From positions 3,536,501 to 3,600,500 of the forward strand of contig OY987246.1 in NCBI GenBank assembly GCA_963920765.1: DNA of 64,000 bases. Direction: 5' to 3'. The stretch is from Ulota crispa. Its lineage: Eukaryota > Streptophyta > Bryopsida > Orthotrichales > Orthotrichaceae. Of the stretch, positions 12,701 through 24,575 are shown one piece after another (position 1 is the first letter of the stretch; the number at the start of each line of letters is the position of its first letter). The notes under the pieces were generated by a model that did not search any database, was not told where the DNA came from, and was given only the letters and a program-made list of their open reading frames with translations. The position numbers were made by a program, and so were the translations under genes.

Positions 12701-14484
12701 AATGCCTCTCGGTATAAGAAGAGTCCTTTATTCCCAAAGAAGAACGATTTTGGCTGCATATAAAATATAATTATGACTTAGGTGCTTGCAAACATGTTTT
12801 TGGCTATGCTTTGTGGCTAGTCGCTAGACTATCTGAATGATTTGATCTGCGTAGAATAGCAACATGATGTGCTAAAGTCTGTTTGTTTCAAACTGTGTAT
12901 AACAATTGGAAACATGCTTTTGTTGCCAATTCGACAAGCTCTTAATACTAAGATTTTCTGACTTGATTGGGAATGACGCTTGTAGGCCATTGTTGCTGGG
13001 GCCTTCGCAAAGAGTGATTATCAGCTTGTGAAGGAGGCTTCCATCCGAGTATTGCAGGTTAGGAGTGAAAGATTTCAGTTTCAAGATGGATGTATATATA
13101 GCCTCTTGGCACTATGTAAGATGTATTTCATTGACATCTGGAAGTTTGTTGATTTATACTGCTACCCCGACCTTTCTACTATACTTAATTCACTGAATCT
13201 AAATCCGCGACTGCACAAGGATATATTTTTTGAGATACCAAGTGGACATGAGAGGTTGAGCTGCTGACGATTCCTAATCATGAAATTCTCCGTGTGAAAT
13301 GATGGAGGCAGATTGGATGTGCTCTTGGAATTTTTTCAGCATTAATCCTTGTGCTGGGAATGCCAACTTTCTCAGGAGTTTTTACAGAAGACGATTCTGT
13401 GTTGCGATATGTCCGGCTTCTTCTCCCGGTATGGCGTGCATTCCTGGAGTTATATGATTATTTGGTGCTTTTTCTGTGATTCTTCCACCATATTATGAAG
13501 TTGAGCCTTAACTATAGAAAACTATAAACTTGTTGCATTATTATCTGAAGCACATCGTAGTATGCCGATTTAGAGTAGTTGCAGCTTTAAAATGATTGAG
13601 TGCCTCTGACATTAAATGGTTTTTATTGCTTACTTTGGGATTTGTCGGTGACTTTATGTTGCAGTTCGTTGCATTAACACAGCCGATCAATTCCCTAGCT
13701 TTTGTCTTCGATGGCCTTCATTACGGAGCTTCAGATTTTGATTATGCAGCTGTATCAATGGTATGTAATGATATCATCTTTATCAATTTCTGTTCAATAA
13801 ATATTTAAATACGCAGCTGTATTCCTTTGAATGGGGAATATCTGACCGGCATGGACCATCCTATTTGTAGACTTCATAGTCCAGGAATGTTGTATCTGGA
13901 GAACATTACTTATTACGATATCAAGAAATCCATGCATCTGCGAATTTTGATTCTAGCAAATTTCTGTGCAGATGGCGCTGGCTGTACCCTCAATCTTAGT
14001 GCTGTTATATTTACCGCAGTTTTGGGGCATTTCCGCAGTATGGGTTGGCCTTACTACAGTCATGACCCTTCGCATGCTTGCTGGATTTTGGAGGTATCTC
14101 ATTTTTCTTGAAAAAAACTAATAAATACACGAGACAAATCCAACCGTTTTTCTAATTTTTTGCGCTATTAACTCCTCTAAAACATCACGGTTCTTACCAG
14201 GTCTCCGTAATTTTGGTAGCTCAGGGGCCTGCCAATATTTCCTGACGTTACTTGCCTATATGATCTTATCATATAATTCTACTGTTTATGCTAGTAAACT
14301 GCATCTGACTAAACTCTATTGTTGAACTAAAGTTACACACTTTTTGAGTGATGAAATCTACAGGCCACTAGAAAACGACTAACCAAGTTGGGACTTTAAA
14401 TTTTGTGTGTGCAGGATGAGTTCAACAAAAGGTCCTTGGCGGTTCTTGAATCAACAAATGAAAGGCAATGGGAAAGGTTTGTAA
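9737..14484 (+). CDS. Plastid-type MATE transporter (DETOXIFICATION 44/45-like)
   Basis: Thirteen exons keep one frame: 9737-10107, 10204-10325, 10574-10762, 11038-11204, 11648-11783, 11895-11991, 12150-12250, 12461-12624, 12986-13057, 13312-13428, 13665-13760, 13972-14093, 14415-14484 (about 607 residues). MATE proteins are H+ or Na+ antiporters exporting organic solutes. Recognisable blocks are ALPAAIALAADPLASLVDTA with FVGRIGPVELAAVGVS (helices 1-2), SLRGLGAPAVVIALAIQG with FRGFKDTKTPL, and DPILMFSLNLGVGGAALATV. The first ~120 residues are Ser/Arg-rich, poor in acidic residues at the start, and fit a transit peptide. A hydrophilic insert of about 40 residues (SEESSGIGIF to TVKPSGMKK) follows helix 2, as in the EDS5/DTX44-48 branch. 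The donor after 11204 could alternatively be 5 bp later, but that breaks the frame. Substrate cannot be told. Confidence 0.93.
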
Positions 14485-16892
14485 GAAAATTCTCTGGTAA
14501 AGTCCAAGCTCAACAACCATGTGGCTTTCCTGAAGAACGCAAGCAAATGGAGGATCCACCAAGAGCACGTTTCTGTTGAAATTTGACCGGTATTCTAAGG
14601 AGTTTCTCGATGAGATTTGAAAAGGATTCGGAAGAATTTTATTGTTCAAGTCAGATAGTCCTTCGTAAATTGCACATCACTCAGAGCTGGACCTTCGAGT
14701 TCGATATGGGAAATGGGCCTGATGATAATTGTTTTCAAGTAGCGACTGCAACATTTCGAAAAGCCAGCCAGTATCAATGTGCGCTTTTATCTCCCAGCGC
14801 TATTGTATATCACCCGAATTACAGGGATTGTTACAAGCTTCTGACAAGCTTGGGATGTCTTATTTTTCCAAGGAAGCTGTTAGGATGAATTGATTCTATC
14901 GCGTATAAAAGAATTAGTTGGCTTACTAAGGAGACAATTGTAAAATAGAAGATCAAGATAACAAAGATTGTGACAAATATCTAGGTTCCTTTTTTCTGTT
15001 CCCATTAACTAGGAGGATGAAATCTCTTGTATACGGAGGGTGAGGTTTTTCTTGTTGTACGCATGTGGTACTCCCTTGTGGATTGATTTGACACCCTACT
15101 TCACCTCATAATTAACTCTATTTCCATTTGAGTTTCACTCAAAATATATGAAAATAAACTATCATTTTATTTCCAAATATAATTTTATGCATAGGAGCAC
15201 TTTCATTTACTTCGAAATTTGTGCCTGCACCTTTCAAGTCGGTCCTCTATGCCAACTAGAGCCCTGAACACAAAGTCGTAGTCCTTTTTAAAACTCCTCC
15301 TACACATTCAATTCTTCATCAAATTTAAAAATGATTTAAAAATGATTACATATTTGAAAAGCTTGCTAAGGTGGATAAAATATATTAGAATTTGAAAAGT
15401 AGATTATTCTTATTTCATGCTTTTAATCCATGGTTTTGCACAAATAACCATGTCATATTTATCAACCTTTACCAACATTATCAACACCTTTGTAGCTTTC
15501 AATCGCCTTTTAGAACTTGAAATTGTCTCAACTCAAGCAAGCATGTTGTATAGTACTCTAAAGAAAGAATACATAAGTTCCTCTTATGGGATTCAAAGAA
15601 GTTTGTACTATAAATAAAATATTTTTGGCAAAATAAAATATCATCATTTTTAAATGTACAAACTTAATCACAGTGTATGAGGTAAATAAAAAAAAACTAA
15701 TTTCCATAAAGAAATATATATTGTATTAAATTTGGTCATGATCACCCAAATATTAAAATCTCTATGGAAGGAATTTTGTTTTTTTTGGAAATGTTTGTTT
15801 GAAAGAAAGATGTGCTTGTGGATGTCTCCTACATATCCATGCAATCAAATCTAAAAAATCATCACCAATGTTTTTTGATCAATTTTCTTGTAAAACCATG
15901 ATTTTGACACAAAATGATTTACCAAAAATAGGATTTTGATTTTTAGTAACTGAAATTTGGTATGCTTGACCGGGATTGCATGAGGATCATATATAAAAAT
16001 AGTGAGAATAAAATGCCCATTATGTTATTCATTGTACAAACTTCTTTGAATCCCATAAGAGGGACTTATGTACTCTTTCTTTGTGGTACTATACATTGAG
16101 AATAGATTGAGAATATATTGGTGGTAAATTATTGACAAACTTGAAGTGATTTAAAAGCATTCAAATTATAATTGATTTTTTTTTTCAAATGTTTTTTTTC
16201 TAACCCTTCTTCCAATTGGATTTATGTCAAAACTTAACAAAAGTTGTTCATTTTTCTAAGCTTTTCAAATATGTATTTAGTTTTAGATTTAGTAAAGTAA
16301 TGATTGCATGAGATTTTTTTTAAAGGACTACAACTTTCTGTCCCTAATTGTATTCTAGTAAATTTGATGATCAATTTTAGCCAATGCAATTATCAAATGG
16401 TGAAAAACTTTTGACTCAGGCAAAAGGAACATTACCCAAGTAAAGAAAAAGGAAATTGAGTTCATAATAGACTAATTGCTTGTGAAAGAGGTGATTAAAT
16501 AGAAAATCAAGAACAATCTTCATGCTTTATTCAAAATAGATTTTCTATTTTAGGTGAGAGAATGAAGAATGTGATATTAGAGAAGTATTAGAGAACCATC
16601 TACAGTATATATCTTCAGATGCCAAAATCATAAAACTGCTAAACCTACTATTCAAATGTTAAAGTTGAACACAAATCCATCCTCAATCACCTTTGCAAAA
16701 TTTGAACACGTGTTTGTTCATACATGAAATTTGTATCATAGTTTCATCAACTTATATAAATAGAAATGAAACGCTTTTTGTAACTCCACTAAATGATCCA
16801 TTTTCCCTCACAGGTAATTCCTTATTGCCTAAGGAGATGAAATATGTCCCCTTTTCAATGTATTATGAGATATTCAAGGTGGTGAGGACTTC
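14485..16892. other. AT-rich intergenic stretch without a gene
   Basis: The MATE 3' untranslated region should occupy the beginning. Beyond it I see only short frames, homopolymer runs and one inverted repeat pair, listed separately. Confidence 0.5.
15546..16097. repeat. Inverted repeat pair, ~63-bp arms
   Basis: Arm 15546-15608 (ending CCTCTTATGGGATTCAAAGA then AGTTTGTAC) is repeated in reverse complement at 16034-16097 with only a few mismatches. The spacer is about 425 bp. Similarity fades outside the arms and no target duplication is obvious. It may be the remnant of a TIR element or a local inverted duplication. Confidence 0.8.
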
Positions 16893-18035
16893 CCCTTAAA
16901 GGATTGAGCATGCTGCTACAACCATTAAAACATGAGGTGTTTTTCTTGTATTTGGAATAGATTCACATTTTTAGTGCATTTGAGATCAACAAAGAAGTTG
17001 GAGAATAGATCAAAGTAGTTGTAGTAGATTACTTGAGATCCTGAACTAAAACTTTTTATTGGTAGCAAATGCCAAAAATACAACAATGTATATACTATGC
17101 CCTATCGTCATTTAACACCTAAAGGACCATTGTCCCTACGGGGGACAAATAGGATTTTGGGCACGTACCTACATCTTCAAATTTTGTCTAAATTTTTTGA
17201 AACTTTTTTTGAAGATAGAAAAACACATTAGCTTTTGGGGAATATAATTTTTATTCCAATTGATGCCAGGGAGCAAAAGTTATGCCCAAATAAGCACAAA
17301 TTTGGAGACTAGGGGCTGCAAAAAAAATTCTTATAAAAACTTGAATTTTTTTTTTTTTTCTTATAGATTATATCTTTTTTTACATCTGAAGCTTTGATTC
17401 ATTCCATTTGGACTAGTTATGAGAAAGTTATGGACAATCTTGTTTTTTGGGCAACTCAAGCATCTTCTTGAAATAATAACTTATAAACTTCATTTTTGAA
17501 TGCAAGTTGAACATTTTTTCAAAAAAATTGTTGGAAAGGGTGAAGTTTGCTTTCTAGAACAATCTCACCATTGGGATTATAGCGTTTCAATTCCATTGCA
17601 GGGTTATTAGCAATTTAAGTTTTTGTTTAATCTCATACCTTCTTCTACCTAATGTTTTAAAAAAAAATGAAGATTAAGTATTCTTTTTTCAAATTTTTCC
17701 CAAGATTCCCAACTCAACTTCCCACCATGCAAAAATAGGATTCCAAACTCGGTGGTGCAAAAATTTTAAGTTAAAAATGTTCAAAGTTAAAAAATCTAGT
17801 CAATCAAGGTGCAAAAAAAGTTGTTTTTAACACTTTAAGTGCGTATATCTTCCAATTTGTGCGGTCAAAGTTCTTGAGTTTTGAATGACATATTTTTATA
17901 GTAGTCTAGCACAAGATCCTACGGTCAGATATGCAAAATGCCTAATTTTCAAAAAAAATTACTCTTTGCCATAGAGGTGGTAGTTTTGAGTGTCTTTTGA
18001 CAAAATAAAGGCCATGGTCCTTTAGGGGTTAAAGG
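16893..18035. mobile_element. Short TTAA-type element family H, copy H1, interrupted by element B
   Basis: The left part (16893-17111) matches copy H2 (18106-18310) and copy H3 (41777-42009, inverted). Shared landmarks are TTGTATTTGGAAT, GTTGGAGAATAGATCA and ATTGGTAGCAAATG. Its right terminus is split by element B: CGTCATTTAA before the insert and TTAAAGG after it, followed by a second TTAA (18036-18039). Without B the element would be about 225 bp. The left boundary is approximate because the terminus has diverged. Confidence 0.75.
17116..18028. mobile_element. TTAA-flanked element family P1, copy B (913 bp), inside H1
   Basis: Termini CACCTAAAGGACCATTG and CATGGTCCTTTAGGGG are inverted repeats. 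TTAA lies on both sides (17112-17115 and 18029-18032). The insertion site is the TTAA within the terminal repeat of H1. It is non-coding and full length for its family. Confidence 0.9.
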
Positions 18036-18105
18036 TTAAGATCTCAAAAATTACAAATTATTTTACTTTTACTTAGTCACTATGTATACCATTTGATTTG
18101 CTTAG

Positions 18106-18826
18106 CCCTTAAACATCCAAAAGGACCTTTGCGGCCAATACAATACGGGGTATTTTTATTGTATTTGGAATGGATCCACACCTCTTCTACATTTGAGACC
18201 AACAAACAAGTTGGAGAATAGATCAGCGTGGTTCTAGTGAGCTACTTGAGATTTCAAATTAAAATTTCTTATTGGTAGCAAATGACAATTATACGTCAGC
18301 ATATATACTACCGTACCTTCCTAGCAGATTTGGCACAAATTAATTATTTAAATACGTGCCTAATTTTTTTGGAAATTATACAAATTTATTGCCTAAAATA
18401 TGTGAAACATAATAGAATAATGCCTAAAAAATGGACACAAAAGTGCCTAAATGGGATATAAATCATTGTGTTCCACAATAAAAGCTTGGCATGCAAAAAA
18501 TCAGTGCTTGCAATAATACCATAAACATCTTTTTAAAAATAAATGCCCAAAAGCTGGCTAATTTTGTGATGACAATGTTTTAGTACTATGAATGACGGGC
18601 TTGTCATATCAAGTACTTTATTGCAAATAAATGATGATCATACCGGTATCAATCAAATCAAACATTTTGGCTCAGTTATTAAGTCTAACTGAAATAACAC
18701 TTAAATGTTATAAAATTTTATCTCATACATGACTAAATTTTTTATATTATTTTTTCAACCTACAAACTTTACACAAAAGTGCCGAACCTGCTAGGAAGGT
18801 ACGGTATGCCCTATGGTCGTTTAAGG
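18106..18826. mobile_element. Short TTAA-type element family H, copy H2, interrupted by element G
   Basis: Left end CCCTTAAACATCC follows TTAG (a changed TTAA). Right end GGTCGTTTAAGG precedes TTAA (18827-18830). Without the nested G element it is about 225 bp and matches H1 and H3. Confidence 0.82.
18311..18804. mobile_element. TA-flanked MITE G (494 bp) inside H2
   Basis: Termini CCGTACCTTCCTAGCAG and CTGCTAGGAAGGTACGG are perfect inverts, continuing as TTTGGCAC / GTGCCGAA. TA flanks both ends. The related copy H1 preserves the uninterrupted sequence ATATACTATGCCCTAT (17090s), which shows a single TA at the insertion point, so the 2-bp duplication is directly supported. Non-coding. Confidence 0.93.
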
Positions 18827-18882
18827 TTAATAATAATGTAAGAAATAATATTCTTCAAAATCCATGAACAAAAATCATTAAC

Positions 18883-18992
18883 CCAACAAAAGCATCCATC
18901 TCATAAAAATCATCCATCCCATACAAATCATCCATCTAGAAAAACACCACTCCCAAAAGTCATCCATCCCAGAAAAATCATCCATCCGCGTC
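18883..18992 (+). repeat. Degenerate CATCCATC tandem repeat upstream of OST1
   Basis: The motif CATCCATC(C/T) followed by an A-rich spacer recurs about five times with a period near 27 bp. It ends about 145 bp before the OST1 start codon, so it lies in the promoter or 5' leader. Confidence 0.8.
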
Positions 18993-19137
18993 CATCCCTT
19001 TCCCACGTTCCCTTCGACTGCTCGTCGAAGCTCTGCTCTTGCGTTTCGAAGCTTTCGCTCCGCCGTCGTCACAGCCCTTTGATGCGCGAGGAGCTGCTGC
19101 TGCAGATCGTCGTCGCCACTCCTGCTTTCTCCTCGCC

Positions 19138-22072
19138 ATGGCTAGGCCTACAGCCACAGCTCTGCTCCTGCTGCTCCTGCTCATCACCTGCTCTCACGTC
19201 GTTGACGCCGAGGGCACCTTCAATGTCCTCCGAGCCGATCGCAAGGTACGTTTTATATCAATCCTATAACGTTACCATGTTTATTCCCGAGCACGGATTT
19301 CTGTGCTGATCCACTGTTCCAGTCGGAGAGATCGAGGGAGTCTGAGAAGACGAGACTGTGATATTTAGTATGAGAATTTTGAGGTCAACTTAGGGTTGGT
19401 GAATTATGTCAGGGTTTTGCATTAGGGATTGACCTCGAAGTGCTTAAATGATCCAAAAGTGACCGCTTGAAGAAAGATCGGAGGAAGTTAAATAAAATGC
19501 ATCAGTAGGAAGAAGAAAATCATTTCTTACATTTTTCTTGCGATTATTTCTTTTGAAAGTCACTGTTAGGTGTGCTTTTTCAATCGTTTTCTGCTTCAGT
19601 GTACCAATCGAAAAAAAGCCAGCACTACATTTCAGAACCGCATAAAGTAATTTGAATTAATGCTTTGAAATTGACTATATTCGAGTGTTAGCTTCTAATC
19701 GAGTTGATCGTAGGATGCGTTCTTTTTTCAATCGTTATATGTTTAAATGTGGCGATTTTGTTTTGCGGGACAAGGATTTCTATGGTGATCTGTTGTTCTG
19801 TTTAGAGAGATCGAACGAGCTACTTATGTTGGTAGGAGAATTTTGAGGTTGAGTTAGGGTTGTTGAAATATATCAGGGTTTTGAATTAGGGCTTACTCCA
19901 TATTTCTAAATGGCCAAATTCGTATGTAGAAGCCTTGAATGTAATGTTTTCCACTTTCAACGGGGAGTGTGTATGTCCAAGTGGCAATTTGGGAGGAAAC
20001 ACTGAATGTTTTAATGTAAAATTTGTTCCTATCCCTCCCACTCGAAGAATGCGACTATCTCGCAGTTGCCAGAGTTAGCTAGTGTTGAATGTTGTGAATG
20101 GTTGGTAGCAAGTTCAATTCTTTATCTCTTTCAGTGCCTATATTTTAAGGTCTGAATCCTAGTGATGTATTGATAGAAAGGAAAAAACTGTGTCCTACAT
20201 TTTTGAAGATGGAAAATCATTGTTTTCAAGATCACTATTATGAAATTCCAAAGTGGTATCCTTGTTTTCCCTTGGAAGTTGTTGATGTGTGTATTTGTGG
20301 TGGAATTGCAGATAGATCTCTTGACGCAGGTGGTGAGAATCTCGACGGCATGGAGGTTGGAAAGCACAGGAACGGTTCCTGCAACATCATTGAAGCTTGC
20401 ATTGAGTGCAGCGCACGCGGAGAGGCTGGCATATATAGAGGTCGCAATCAAAGGGAAAGGGAAGAACGCTCCTGTGTTGTCCTTACCCGTACTGGATGTC
20501 GCTCAGGAAGACTCAGTGACGTTTTACACACTTGCATTGCCAAAAGCTTACAACCCGGGGGACATTCTGACCTTCGAGAGTTACGTGGCGCTCACACACC
20601 AACTGAAGCCTTTTCCGGAGGAGATTACGCAATCAGATTACCAACTCATGCAATATCACGACAGTGCATATATTTTGACACCATACCCTGTCAAGATGCA
20701 AACGTCGTTTTTCAAACTCTCAAGCTCGAGGGTTGAGTCTTTCACAAAGGTGGGCACAACCAAGGTAGTTGACACCGAGGTTCGGTACGGTCCATATGAG
20801 AACATAGAAGCGTTGAAGAGCAAGGCAATCACTCTTCATTTTGAGAATAACCAACCCTTTGCAGTGGTGGAGGAGCTTGTGAGGGAGATTGAAATTTCCC
20901 ACTGGGGAAATGTGTATGTTACAGAGAGTTACAAGCTTGCGAACAAAGGTGCTCGTCTCAAAGGTGGCTTCTCAAGGTATGAGTATCAGGGCAGGCCTGG
21001 TGCGAGTGGAATCTCGTCTTTCCGACATCTTCAAGCGAGGCTCCCTGTGAACGCTCATTCCGTGTATTATCGAGATGACATTGGCAACATATCGACGTCA
21101 CATTTGAGATCTGATTTTCGGAAGACAGAGCTTGAGCTGGAGCCACGGTTTCCGCTTTTCGGTGGCTGGAAAGTGGCTTTTACGCTTGGATACAGTGTTC
21201 CTCTTCAAGATCTGGTGTTCAAGTCTCCCGATGGTTCTCGGTACCTCAATGCTAGCATTGGCAGCCCTTTCAACGATATTGTGGTGGACAAGCTGATTCT
21301 CAAGGTTGTGCTTCCTGAAGGGTCGTATGATACCTCTGTTTCTGTTCCTTTTCCTGTTGAGCAGCGGTTAGAGAAGAAGTATTCGTATTTGGACACACTG
21401 GGGAGGATAGTTGCAGTGGTGGTGAAGGAGAACTCAGTGTTGGAGCATCAGTTCAAGTATGTGCAAGTTCATTACAGGTTCAATGCTTTACGAGTGCTGG
21501 TGGAGCCTCTGATGCTGATCACGGTTTTCTTTGCATTTTTTGCCGTATGCATTGCCTATACCCACTTTGATTTTACTCTGTCCAAGTCAAGCGCTGCATA
21601 TCAAGCTCAACTCCAGCGCGAGGAGGTGATGGATGTGCTCCAGAGGCTGCAGAAGGTGCTGGCAGTTCGCAGTGCAGCAGAAGAGCGTCTGGATGCATCA
21701 TTGAAAGAAGTAGCACGCACAGGCGACATCGCTGCTTGCAAAGCTGCACGTAAGGCAGCAGATCAGACCTGGAAGGGAACGTCCAAGGACCTGAAAGCAC
21801 TCATAGAGACCCTCCAGTCAGCTGTCAAGCCTGTCTCAGGCAAAACGACTGCCGGAGCAAAATCTTCTGCTATCTTGACGAAGGTGGAGACTTTGTTGCA
21901 CAAAGAGAAGGAGATGGTGGAAAAGGTGCAGCAGAAGCAGATGGTCACCGTAGATGCGTACGAGCGAAAGTTGAGCAGTAAAGAAATTGATTCTCGCATC
22001 GCTCCTGTTCAGGAAAAGCTGGAAAGCTTAAGGCAAGAGGTGTCTAGTCTGCTTTCTTCATTAGATGAGTAG
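19138..22072 (+). CDS. OST1: Ribophorin I, oligosaccharyltransferase subunit 1
   Basis: Exon 1 (19138-19245) encodes a signal peptide (MARPTA, then a Leu run ending SHVVDA) and EGTFNVLRADRK. After an intron of about 1.07 kb, exon 2 (20312-22072) runs unbroken to the stop, giving about 622 residues. Ribophorin I is an ER type I membrane subunit of the complex that transfers the Glc3Man9GlcNAc2 glycan to NxS/T of nascent proteins. Family features seen are a long lumenal domain with QEDSVTFYTLALP-type sequence, PYENIEALKSKAITLHFEN, EISHWGNVYVTE, a GGWKVAFTLGYSVPL block, one transmembrane segment (LMLITVFFAFFAVCIAYTHF) and a cytosolic coiled-coil tail. The start at 19138 is chosen because the ATG is immediately followed by the signal peptide; an in-frame upstream ATG at 19039 would bury it. 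Length fits plant OST1A/B. Confidence 0.96.
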
Positions 22073-24575
22073 TTTGAGATGTGCTAGACTGCTAGTATGG
22101 CTCCCTTTTGATGACGGAGTCTGAAAGTGAAGGTGGCACTGTCCGGAATTGAGAATCATGCTTCTTGAGCTGTCCTTTGAAGTGAGATTTATTGAGCTAA
22201 GGGTCAAGCAGGTTCAGACTTCAAATAGTATAGTTGTAGGGTTTACTCTGGAATATCACGCATGGAGTCTTTCCATTCTGGATTGTACTTAGTGATATAC
22301 ATACGCTGGCTTTAGCTGGCTACATTTTGGACACCTGCATGTGCATTGGTTGAATCCAAGTTTTGGGAGGATCAGTCAATTGTCAAAGATCCAATCTGCG
22401 ATTTTCTTAAGGCTGATGAATTAGCATCTAATCAGCCCGGGAACACTCTCCTTTTGGAAGATGATTGAGACCAGTTTATTAGATGTTCAAAGTTTTTTGA
22501 AAATACATTCATAGTTAGAGCTCTCTGAAAACATGTAAAACAATGCATATGACATGGATAGGGATGTCGGCACTTTGATCTTGGGATAGTCATTGCTACT
22601 CTCTGCCTATTAATTATTTGTACAACGTCAAGCTTGGGCTCTAGCTCTAGTATTCTACTGCAATATTGGACGCATGGACTCGTGTGATCAGTGTATGCTA
22701 TCCCTTTTTGAGGCTAAACTAACGTACACGTTGTGTGCTTGTGTGCCCTGTTAATGTGACTGCTGTTGCAATGTTTCAGCAAGTATGCGTGCAAGCCTCT
22801 GGGTGGTGGTCTTTATTGAGGTACGTTCTCCATGACGCAACCCTTAACCAATGTACGTTATACTTAGCATACAATTATAGCTTCTTTTGCTGACTATGAT
22901 CTACTCATCTCGCCTTTTCTTGCTAACCAAGTTAGACCTGGTATTGGCTGTTGAAGGACAATCTCATGGTAGCTCTTATTATCACCCAGATCGTAGTTAC
23001 CTCACCAAACAGCAGTTTAGGTTGATTTATAATTAGAGCAATAACGAGCTATGACACTAAGGTAGGGAATTCTATTTGCGCATACAAGAATTTCATTAGG
23101 AGATCAATCAGTAGAGCCCACTAGAGGGATCCTTTTGGGTACTACTAGAGCTAAACTCTTTTGCGATCAACTTGTTTTCTCACTCGATTAATTGGATGAT
23201 TTTTCTTTTCCACTGAACAGCTTCATGTCGTTGCCTGGGAGTAGGGAATCTGCCAGACCCATAGATCCCACAGTTATGACACCCGCCAGAGTTTGACAAG
23301 GTAGTTGGTACATCACTTCTTCAGTTTTCCTGTCACCATCACCTTTACTGCTATCACACCTAAAAATAGTTCAGATCAAAGGATAACATGACAATAGGTT
23401 AGAGAGTCACTATGTATCAGCATCTGTTCACATCTACACTAATGCCCTAGGATTTTATTTGTTTTTCCTTCCAGCTGCCTCGCTTACAGTCCATGTTCAT
23501 TCGCAATTGTCAATGTGCAGAGACCTCTCTCATTCGTGCACCTGTCCACCAAAGAGCCTGTCTGTTGCTGTTGTTGCTTCCTACACGAGGGACAATGTCC
23601 TGCTTGACTTGCGCACTTTCAACCTCTTTGATTCCCACGAATGGCTTCAAATAGCTCCTGCAGGTGAGATGATTTCAACCAATGTATGTAGTTTGGCCAG
23701 CAGATCGACTCTTTGCAACCTTCAAGTTCAATTATAAGTGGTGGACTATGGTAGAGGATTCTCTTTTCGTTACCTTCAAGCATTTCAAACCAGTGTGCTT
23801 TCATTTGAAGATCAGTCAACAGAGGTTACTGGAGACATCACTTTGGGTATTACAAGAGCTAAACTTCATTGAGATCAAATTGCTTTCTCACTGGATGGTT
23901 TCTTCTGCAATCATTCAAATACTGGAGGTTGTAGACATCCACTGATGAAAATACAGCAGAAAACCCCTGATTTCCATTTAAAGGCGAGTGGCCGTCCACC
24001 ATTTCAGCCAAGTCTTGGTCACTTGCTAATGGAACACCAACCAAGTGTATTAGAAGAGATTAGTTGCTGTCGGTAGCAGGGGTCAGTCAGTAGGAGACGT
24101 GATCAGATCCCCAACGGTTTTGATGTCGTCCACCTTATTTGATTCTAAACACAAGTGGCATTTTCATTGTTTTCAGTGGCTTGAATCCCATTTCGCCTTG
24201 CAGGCTTTGCGGTTACCTGCAGCTCAAATTGTTAAACTCTACGCATGAATCTCTTGTGCAATCATTCAAAGTATAAGAATGTAGACCATTGTCGAAGAGA
24301 CAGTAGACAACCCCATTTCCATTTTAAGATACTGCAGTGGCTGTAGAGGTTTTGCGAGGTCGTCCTTATACTGAACTTGTTAATTGTAGGCCAAGCACTT
24401 GCTGCTGTTATCAGGAATCAGTCAATAGAACACAGGATCGAGTATTGTTATTCTCTGCCTTTGATTGTTTACACTAAATACTTGCTGCGAATTTAAATTT
24501 TCATAGTTTTCAGCGGCTAAATCTCATTCCACCCTGCAGGCTTGGATTGTGCAAGCTGCTGAGTAGCAGGAGAGG
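22073..24575. other. Intergenic / probable leader region of the PADRE gene
   Basis: The OST1 3' untranslated region is at the beginning. No convincing coding exon is seen; a 92-codon open frame at 23459-23737 has no recognisable domain. Much of 23101-24545 is a degenerate tandem repeat (separate entry). Several acceptor-like pyrimidine-CAG sites recur in the repeats, so 5' untranslated exons are possible. Confidence 0.4.
23101..24545. repeat. Degenerate tandem repeat, period about 350 bp
   Basis: Related blocks recur in order. One begins AGATCA(A/G)TCA (23101 and 23809) and contains TTTGGGTA..AC..GAGCTAAAC and TTTCTCAC. A second contains TGCAATCATTCAAA (near 23908 and 24257) followed by CCCC..TTTCCATTT. 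A third contains GGTCAGTCAGTAGGAGAC / AATCAGTCAATAGAACAC, then TTTTCAG(T/C)GGCT and CCTGCAGGCTT-like ends (near 24200 and 24540). Divergence is high and the ends are approximate. Confidence 0.6.

Noticed and set aside
20170..20736. 188-codon frame overlapping OST1
   Set aside because: A shadow of the OST1 exon in another frame; only the OST1 frame shows family motifs and runs to the end.
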